Notes under the pieces: model-generated
The model's database searches: none
What the model was told of the DNA's origin: nothing
Seen by the model: the letters and a program-made list of their open reading frames with translations, nothing else
Source: Ovis canadensis
Taxonomy: Eukaryota > Chordata > Mammalia > Artiodactyla > Bovidae
DNA: 64,000 bases
Assembly (NCBI RefSeq): GCF_042477335.2
Contig: NC_091255.1
Span: 48,400,501 to 48,464,500 of the forward strand
Direction of reading: 5' to 3'
Shown: in pieces, positions 44,740 through 64,000 of the stretch
Position numbering within the stretch: the first letter of the stretch is position 1
How the letters are laid out: every line of letters begins with the position of its first letter
Position numbers and translations under genes: made by a program

Positions 44740-44870
44740 AGACGCAGCGCGTGGCCCCAGGCAGCTCATCGCTCAGCCGCCGCCCCCGCACCGGAGGGGC
44801 CAGGGCGGGCGGGCGGGGGTCGGGCCGCAGATAAAGGCGAGCGGGGCACAAGGGCGGCCACCGCAGCAGC
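44740..44870 (+). promoter_or_regulatory. PNMT: PNMT promoter
   Basis: A GC-rich block (44803-44824) of five G runs with one- or two-base loops overlaps Sp1/Egr-type sites. It is followed by a non-canonical TATA element, GATAAAGG (44830-44837), about 35 bases before the start codon at 44871, so the 5' UTR must be very short. In other mammals PNMT transcription is driven by Egr-1, Sp1 and glucocorticoid input; I did not identify a glucocorticoid element with confidence. Confidence 0.7.
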
Positions 44871-46647
44871 ATGAGCGGGACAGACCGGAGTCAGGCGGCG
44901 GGCGCGGTGCCCGACTCAGACCCGGGCCTGGCGGCGGTCGCCTCGGCCTACCAGCGCTTTGAGCCCCGCGCCTACCTCAGCAACAACTACGCGCCCCCGA
45001 GGGGGGACCTGAGCTGCCCCGACGGCGTCGGGCCTTGGAAGCTGCGCTGCTTGGCTCAGACCTTCGCCACCGGTGAGCGCGGGGGAAACGAGACAAAAAG
45101 TCATCAGGGAACCAGAGGGGCAGCACGCGAGAGCCCAAGGTCAAATTAAGAGGTGAAATAGAAGAGGAAGAGAAGCAGGAACCCTCACGTGAGAGGAGGG
45201 AGATGAGGAGAGGGGTTCGGAGCTGAGAACACAGAACTGAGAGGAGAGGTGGGGAAGGCAAACGCTGGGGGCAGGCAGAGGAGAGGCGGGAGGAGAGGCG
45301 CTGCCAGGCATCTGAGTTTCCCCCAACTTAATCCTCACTGGTAGGCATAGTTTATGGTTGCGGAACCTGAGTCTCAGAAAGGTTAAGTTCATTTCCCAAG
45401 GTAAGTCAGCCGTCCCTAGAGCCAGGACTCAGCCCCTGGTCCGTCTAACTCCAGAGCTAACTCTTTTTCCACATAGAGACTCACTTAACACCAGAAGGCA
45501 ACGGCACCCCACTCCAGTACTGTTGCCTGGAAAATCCCATGGGCGGAGGAGCCTGGTGGGCTGCAGTTCATGGGGTTGCTAAGAGTTGGACACGACTGAG
45601 CAACTTCCCTTTCACTTTTCACTTTCATGCTTTGGAGAAGGAAATGGCAACCCACTCCAGTGTTCTTGCCTGGAGAATCCCAGGGAAAAGGGAGCCTGGT
45701 GGGCTGCCGTCTATGGGGTCGCACAGAGTCGGACACGACTGAAGCAACTTAGCAGCAGCAGCACCACCAGGAGAAGGAACAGAGAGAAGCGGGAAAGAAG
45801 CAGGAAAGGGAGGCAGTGACTGAGGCTGGGGGCTGCAGGCCTAGCACCAGGGCCCGCTTCCTCTGCCCACCCAGGTGAGGTGTCTGGCTGCACCCTCATT
45901 GACATCGGTTCAGGCCCCACTATATACCAGCTGCTCAGTGCCTGTGCCCACTTTGAGGACATCACCATGACAGATTTCCTGGAGGTGAACCGCCAGGAGC
46001 TGAGGCTCTGGCTGCGAGAAGAGCCTGGGGCTTTCGACTGGAGCGTGTACAGCCAGCATGTCTGTCTCATCGAGGGCAAGGGGTAAGGGCTGAGGGGTGA
46101 GGGTTGGGTAGGGGGTTTCCCGGGAGTGGCTGGTGGGAGCCAACAGAGAACTGAGTGTGGGGGGCCGGAACCCTGGTCCTGACCCTGCCTTCTGCCCCCA
46201 AACAGGGAATCCTGGCAGGAGAAGGAGCGCCAGCTGCGAGCCAGGGTAAAGAGGATCCTGCCCATCGATGTGCACCAGCCCCAGCCCCTGGGCGCTGGAG
46301 GCCTGGCACCCCTGCCTGCCGACGCCCTGGTCTCTGCCTTCTGCCTGGAGGCTGTGAGTCCAGACCTGGCCAGCTTCCAGCGGGCCCTGGATCACATCAC
46401 CACACTGCTGAGGCCTGGGGGGCACCTCCTCCTCATCGGGGCCCTGGAGGAGTCATGGTACCTGGCTGGGAAAGCCACGCTGGCAGTGGTGCCCGTGCGC
46501 GAGGAGGAGGTGAGGGAGGCCCTGGTGCGGAGCGGCTATGAGCTGCGGGATCTGCGCACCTACACCATGCCTGCCCACCTTCGGACGGGTGTAGACGATG
46601 TCAAGGGCATCTTCTTCACCTGGGCCCAGAAGAAGGTGGGGGTGTGA
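44871..46647 (+). CDS. PNMT: Phenylethanolamine N-methyltransferase, 3 exons
   Basis: Coding exons 44871-45072, 45875-46082, 46206-46647; the total is 852 nt, 283 residues (human 282). The enzyme transfers a methyl group from S-adenosylmethionine to noradrenaline, forming adrenaline in adrenal medulla cells. It belongs to the NNMT/PNMT/TEMT methyltransferase family. Visible landmarks are [10 protein letters not shown] and NNYAPPRGD near the N-terminus (substrate and cofactor lid), the motif I loop DIGSGPT after the first intron, [15 protein letters not shown], and the C-terminal [16 protein letters not shown]. The last residues KKVGV are one longer than the human end. The first intron holds a Bov-A2 SINE; the second is only 123 bases. 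Confidence 0.98.
45492..45762 (+). mobile_element. Bov-A2 SINE in PNMT intron 1
   Basis: Two forward BovA units: the first from 'ggcaccccactccagtactg' to 'gttggacacgactgagcaac', a 'tttcacttttcactttcatg' linker, and the second from 'ggagaaggaaatggcaaccc' to 'cgactgaagcaacttagcag'. It ends in a CAG-rich tail (45750-45765). Its right end is about 110 bases upstream of the exon 2 acceptor. Confidence 0.92.
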
Positions 46648-46714
46648 GGCCCCTGTGCACGCAGGGCCAATGGCCCTCACCTGCCTAGATTCCCTGTTGT
46701 CTGAGGTGGCCTCT

Positions 46715-46720
46715 AATAAA
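46715..46720 (+). terminator. PNMT: PNMT poly(A) signal
   Basis: Canonical AATAAA 68 bases after the stop codon, followed by 'gtcagttggtgtaagtg', a GT-rich downstream element. The 3' UTR is thus very short. Confidence 0.88.
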
Positions 46721-46744
46721 GAAATAAGTCCCTGTCAGTTGGTG

Positions 46745-47320
46745 TAAGTGCCGTCTGTGGCTCTCCAGGGAAGGGTTCTGACTTGTGTTGTGGGGGTATG
46801 GGAGGCATCGGCCCTGGCCTTTCCCTCCCTGGAAGCTTCCAGAAAGGTTAGTTTCTGTACACTCATTCTTTCCAAACTAAGGAAGGCTGGGGTCACAGGG
46901 AGCTCCTTCAGCATCTGCCGTGTGCCCCGCACCTGCTAGTTCCCTTCCATCCTCACACTCAGCAGTACGCTACTTGCAGGTGAAGCTCAGAAAAGTTAAG
47001 AACCAATAAACAGTAGTGGAGCTTAGTGGAACCCAGAAGGGGAGGCAGATGTAAGTGGCACTTGTGGCCAGTGGAGCTTCCATCCAGTCCCAAAGACGCA
47101 GCGATGGCAGGGGAGAAAAAGAGGCACCAGCTCCCTCCTCCAGCCCCCAGGATAAGTGGGACAGGAGCTCCATCCATATCTGCTGTTGCCCTGGATCTAG
47201 TTCCTGCCATCCCCAAGCCCATGTTCCTAGCTGGAGACCCCTCTGCCCCTCTGCTGCCTCCAGCCAGCCCTGTCTTCTTCCCTCCAGCCCATCCTACTCA
47301 CACAAATGAGATCGAAAAGA
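46745..47320. other. Gap between the convergent PNMT and PGAP3 3' ends
   Basis: Under 0.6 kb of sequence with no recognisable exon. It contains no clear repeat. Confidence 0.7.
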
Positions 47321-47324
47321 GTAG

Positions 47325-48919
47325 GTGAGGTGAGAATTGGTTTATTAAGAATGTCCCTTGCCACCCTCCTCACCTTAAAATCGTTCTTAGTATCAAAAGA
47401 AGTTAACACAGGCCGCCCAAGTCCCTGAGGTTGGAGTCCTAGCTCAGCGCCCTTACTCCCAGGGAGGGGAAGAGGAGCAGACTCCCTGCTCCAATCAGAG
47501 ACGGCCGTGGGATGGAAAGTTTCTGGAGCTCCATGTTCTATCCGTGTGGAGCAGGAATGTGCTATGGCTGCTGGCAACTGGCAGGGGTCACCTTTGCCAC
47601 AGCGTAGACACAGCACTGCCCCTGCCTGCTTCTGGGAAGATCAGAGAGTAGACCCAGCCGAGGTCTTCTCCCCTCTGCCCCCAGATTGCTCCTTCCCCAC
47701 CCCCTGCCCTGGCTCAGGAACCGGCAAAGGGGCTTAGCAGGCAGAGCACTGGAGTAGGGGATGGCGAACCATGTCTAGGCAAGGAGGATCCCCATTTTCC
47801 TTCCTCCCTCTGCCTCCCAAGGGGCTGATTCTGGGGGTGATCTTGAGTTGTGTGGGAGCCCTATGAGGTTTGTAAAGAGAGGGGAGTGCAAAAGAAAGGA
47901 ACACAAACACACATGCAACCTGGACACCCTTACCCCTGCCAGATCTGAGGACAGCCTGGCTCTCTGCCTGGCCTGGGCTGTGTGCAGAGCTGGTGTTCAG
48001 TCAGTGGTTGGCCACATGACTTGATCCTGCCCACCCCCCACTCACACTCCCTTGCACTCACGTTCAGTCTCTGCACATTCCCCTAACCCACACTAACCCG
48101 CCTGTCCCCCAACACACACACTTCAAGACCACTCACACACATCCGCACTGCAGCAAGGCCAATGCTCACCACCCCACCCGCATCCCACACACCCCAGATC
48201 TGTGCCCACCACCCCATCAACCTACACACTTGTTCTCCCTCACACACTCATGTGTGGGCTCCCAACCAGAAGAGCAGCTCAGGGGCCAGAGGGATTCCTG
48301 TCCTACGGTCTCTGGGGTCCTGGCTCCAAAGAGGGAGTGCGGTGAGGCCTCCCGGGGGTCTGACTGGAGTAAGTCTGAATGAGACTGCTCCCCAGTCCCA
48401 ACAGCTTACTGCCTCTAGATCCCATGAGAAGATCTGCTGGGAAACTTGGGCAGCTGAAGAGCAAGCATCTAGTGCCACCTAGCGGTGCCCTGAGGAGGGC
48501 ACAGGGGTAACAGAAGGGACCTCACTATATCCCCAAAGGCCATGGTACCTGGTCTCCCAGCTAGACAGAGGGTTCTGGGAACCACCCCGGCAGTGAGGAG
48601 ATGTGAGGAGGAGGCTGACAGGGAGGGAGAGACAGCCTCCTCTCGGTGGAGCTAAGAACACAGTTCCAGTCCAGTTCAGCTCCAGGGACCAGAGGGGTTG
48701 CCCATTTTCTAGCCCAGGTCTGCTGGGAGGCCAAGGCCTGTGGGGGTCATGTGGGGGTGAGCAAGGGGTGGGCAGGTTACATGATTCTGGGCCCACACCC
48801 TTCATGTCCAAGTTCAAGATGCTGAAAGGAAAACAAATCATCTCAAGGACTTCGGGGAAGAAGGGGAGCCAGCAGGGATGGACAGGATTCTCAAGAGGGC
48901 AGATCTGCTTCCAGGGCCT
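47325..48919 (-). other. PGAP3: PGAP3 3' UTR
   Basis: The stretch between the PGAP3 stop codon and its poly(A) signal is about 1.6 kb. A C/CA-rich segment (about 48030-48250) would appear as a GT-rich stretch in the mRNA. The terminal exon is uninterrupted as far as I can see. Confidence 0.75.
47341..47346 (-). terminator. PGAP3: PGAP3 poly(A) signal
   Basis: AATAAA on the - strand (TTTATT on +), 1.57 kb after the stop codon. It faces the PNMT signal 620 bases away. Confidence 0.75.
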
Positions 48920-61400
<12,481 letters not shown>

Positions 61401-62149
61401 CGCCTAGATGTTATCTGCATATAACAAGGCGACAGGGTTAGGGTAAGGGAGACACCGGATAGGTTAAGAAGCAAAATAAAGTGGTATTTTATCAACATCT
61501 GTCTTCTTTCTTCTCCAGGACCTCTTTGTTTGAGCTAGGGCTATTTTTCTGTCCCCAGTTTAATCGGATTTCCGCACTCGTACCTGGAAGTGTCTATTTA
61601 TCTTCCAACTCCACTGGCACCACCACTCCAGTTAAAGAAATCATCATCTGTCGTCCAGGCATCCAAAGTATCCTCTTAACACAACCCCCTACTTCTGCTT
61701 ACACCCCTCCAGCTCATGCTCCGTTTCCAAATATCGAAACTTGACCATATCATTCTCCTTAAAATTCTTTACTGGCTCCTACTTGCCTCAAGATAAAATC
61801 ATAATTCCACAAGCCCTGCATAATCTTGACTCCTGCCTACTGATCTCCCTCACTTCTCTGCTCCAGACTTCCCTCAAGAGGCCATGACCCTTGGCTTTCC
61901 CTCGTCCCCTCGTCCATATCATTCTTACTCCTGCTGATTCTTTTAGTCTCAACTGAAACACTGCTTCTAGGAGTAATAACACCTGGAGGGAATATAACAT
62001 ATGGTGGTCTCTGTTCCCAGGCAAGATTGTGGGGGGACTTTGCTGTCTTGTTTACTACTCTACTGCCAGCACTAGTACAGAATTTGCCTCAGGGTAGGCC
62101 TAGCAGGAGATCGCATCTATCATCAACAAACGGTTGAAAAAAACAAAAA

Positions 62150-62545
62150 TGACATTTGAATTGAAAGAAGCCATACTAAGACTTGCAGTTGACTTTCAGT
62201 AAAAATGAAATTCAGAAGACAATGGAGCCACATATTTAAAATGCAGAAGGAAAATTAACTGTTAAAACCTAGAGTTTGATATATAAAAATATATATGACT
62301 CAAAAATGAAGACTAATTATGTTTTCTGACAAACAGAAACAAAGAGAATTTGTCACTGCAGACCTTTAGTGAAAGGGATACTAAAAGGTGTTTTTCGAAT
62401 AGAAGGAACACGTCCCCCATTGGGAAGCATACAAAGGAGGGACATGATAGAGTGAAGGTGGATATATGCATAATCTAGATGACTATGGACCACACAAAGT
62501 GATAATGAGAAAGCTTTTGGGGTCATCTCTTTTGAATTTTATTAA
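62150..62545 (+). mobile_element. Old mammalian L1 fragment
   Basis: Words in order match the 3' region of old L1M elements: 'aaatgaaattcagaagacaa', 'gttttctgacaaacagaaac', 'gagaatttgtcactgcagac', 'agtgaaagggatactaaaag', 'tcgaatagaaggaacac'. It has no open frame. Family level is by resemblance only. Confidence 0.5.
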
Positions 62546-62555
62546 ACCTGGTTTA

Positions 62556-62748
62556 TGGCTTCCCAGGTGGCTCAGTGGTAAAGAATTGGCCTGCCAATGC
62601 AGGAGACACGGGTTTGATCTCTGGATCGGGACGATCCTCTGGAGAAGGGTATGGTAACCCACTCCAGCATTTGTGCCTGGAAAATTCCATAGACAGACAA
62701 GCCTGGTGGACTACAGTCCATGAGGTTGCAAACAGTTGGACACGACTG

Positions 62749-62750
<2 letters not shown>
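62556..62750 (+). mobile_element. Bov-tA SINE
   Basis: Forward copy with head 'ggcttcccaggtggctcagt', 'gcctgccaatgcaggagaca', body 'cccactccagcatttgtgcc' and tail 'aacagttggacacgactgag'. The tail passes directly into an (AC)n repeat. Confidence 0.92.

Positions 62751-62798
<48 letters not shown>
62751..62798 (+). repeat. (AC)n microsatellite, about 23-24 units
   Basis: An uninterrupted AC dinucleotide run begins immediately at the end of the Bov-tA. The uninterrupted length makes it likely to vary between animals. Confidence 0.97.
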
Positions 62799-62800
<2 letters not shown>

Positions 62801-62989
62801 GGCACTTGCTAAGACCGAACATGGAGTTTTTTGGTGTTGTGTTTGTTTAAGTGAATGAACAATGTAATTCATCATAAGAATTTGGGTGCCAAAGCTGGGC
62901 TATCAAATCACCAGCATGATTCAGACTACTCTGAGATAAGAGAGATATCCTATTTCAAGAAAAATTAAGAGGATCTTTGGGAATAGGAA

Positions 62990-63132
62990 GTGAAAGTGAA
63001 AGTGTTAGTTGCTCAGTCCTGTCTGACTGTGTAGCCCACTAGGCTCCTCTGTTCATGGAATTGTCCATGCAAGAATACTGTAGTGGGTAGCCATTCCCTT
63101 CTCCAGGGGATCTTCCCAACCCAGGGATTGAA
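62990..63132 (-). mobile_element. Bov-tA SINE, truncated
   Basis: Reverse copy starting with a GTGAAA-repeat tail and 'gttgctcagtcctgtctgac', through 'gcaagaatactgtagtgggt' to 'caacccagggattgaagc'. The tRNA-like head is missing and a short internal deletion shortens the 'gcgacccca' block. Confidence 0.85.
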
Positions 63133-63189
63133 GCATAATTAGTGTGTGTGTAATGATTGCCTTTTCCTCCACTCCACTCTCTGGATTCT

Positions 63190-63338
63190 ATTCTTTCTTT
63201 TTTTAAATTGATTTATTTATTTGACTGAAGCGGGTCTTTGATTTGGCATGTGGGATCTAGTGCCCTGACCAGGGATTGAACCCACGGCCCCTGCACCAGG
63301 AGCTCGGAGTCTTAGCCACTGGACCACCAGGGAAGTCC
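63190..63338 (-). mobile_element. CHR-type tRNA SINE
   Basis: Reverse copy: A/T-rich tail, 'gacctgaccagggattgaac'-like centre and the intact reversed head 'cttagccactggaccaccag', ending 'ggaagtccc'. This intact copy shows the order of the interrupted element at 32320-32738. Confidence 0.75.
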
Positions 63339-64000
63339 CTGCATTCTACTCTTTCACTCTGTCAGCAAACATTTCCTGAGCCCCTAGCCCTAGCACCAAG
63401 GTAAGGCCCAGCTCCAGGAGGCACCATTCATATTTTATGTTCTGTGAATGGCGCTCAGGGGTGCCCATTCACATTATATTTTCCAGCAAATGGTACCTTT
63501 TTCAGTTCAATATGACATGAATAGTGTCCCCTGGAGTTGGGCACCCAGTTTGATACTGATTGGGAAACTGAAATGAATAAAATAACCACTCAGCCCTCCA
63601 GGAGCTGACTGAAAATAATCGAGTGCTAATACTGTTTTGCATCTGATGGATCAGTTCTTTCTTTTTTCTCACTCCCTTTAAAAGTTAAAAATAGTTGAAG
63701 TATGTGTGATAGACTAGTTCTTTTATAATACAATATTTTATTTTGTCCTTACTATAACGCTTGGATGAAATTTTTACTAAGATCCCCACTTAAAAATGAG
63801 GAAATTTAGGATTAAAGAAGATGTAATACTGACAGAGTACGGATTCTCCTTCTGAGAAACAGAGCTCTTAAAACTTTCAAGGTTCCAATTTAGGAAGCCT
63901 CATCCTATATCAAACATCTTAAAATGCGGCAGCATGCACATTAAATAAAAATTATAAATAGTCACTTCATGGGAAATAGATGGGGAAAGAGCGGAAACAG

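Noticed and set aside
61401-64000. A first exon of ERBB2
   Set aside because: ERBB2 is expected to the right by synteny, and some human forms start near PGAP3, but no splice-flanked exon could be supported here.

Overview
This is vertebrate nuclear DNA from a ruminant, almost certainly a bovid. The coding exons are split by GT-AG introns and spell out mammalian proteins. The interspersed repeats are ruminant-specific: the BovB (RTE) retrotransposon, Bov-tA and Bov-A2 SINEs, CHR-type tRNA SINEs and a ruminant L1 3' end, alongside older mammalian MIR. I cannot separate cattle, yak, buffalo, sheep or goat from the sequence alone. The gene order PPP1R1B - STARD3 - TCAP - PNMT - (PGAP3 reversed) matches the block next to ERBB2 on human 17q12, which is co-amplified in HER2-positive cancers.

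Layout: 1-6600 is repeat-bearing intergenic DNA upstream of PPP1R1B. PPP1R1B (DARPP-32, 7 coding exons) runs 7119-14393 with its poly(A) signal at 15107. About 0.4 kb later begins the GC-box/ETS promoter of STARD3. Its probable noncoding first exon ends at 15754, a 12.6 kb intron follows, and 14 coding exons lie at 28412-39506. TCAP (2 exons) is at 41874-42609 and PNMT (3 exons) at 44871-46647, both on the + strand. PGAP3 (8 coding exons) is on the - strand, 61245 down to 48920, converging on PNMT with about 0.6 kb between the two poly(A) signals. The last 2.7 kb, from the PGAP3 promoter outward, is intergenic and repeat-rich. ERBB2 is expected beyond the right edge but no ERBB2 coding exon is visible.

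The genes do not form a pathway. They are a phosphatase inhibitor of dopamine signalling, a late-endosome sterol transporter, a sarcomeric titin cap, the adrenaline-forming methyltransferase and a Golgi GPI-lipid remodelling enzyme. All five reading frames assemble without frameshift or premature stop, with lengths of 203, 448, 167, 283 and 319 residues, close to the human proteins.

I found no undescribed gene system. The points worth a second look are small: a possible 6-residue upstream ORF across the STARD3 first splice junction, a templated insertion that copied 0.11 kb (including a SINE junction) into a CHR SINE, three short intronic tandem repeats, and compact promoter architectures (a G-quadruplex motif at PNMT, an inverted MEF2-like pair at TCAP, an inverted ETS pair at PGAP3). 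Exon joins were worked out by hand from splice sites, reading frame and recalled human orthologues; repeat names and edges are from recognition, not from a repeat search.
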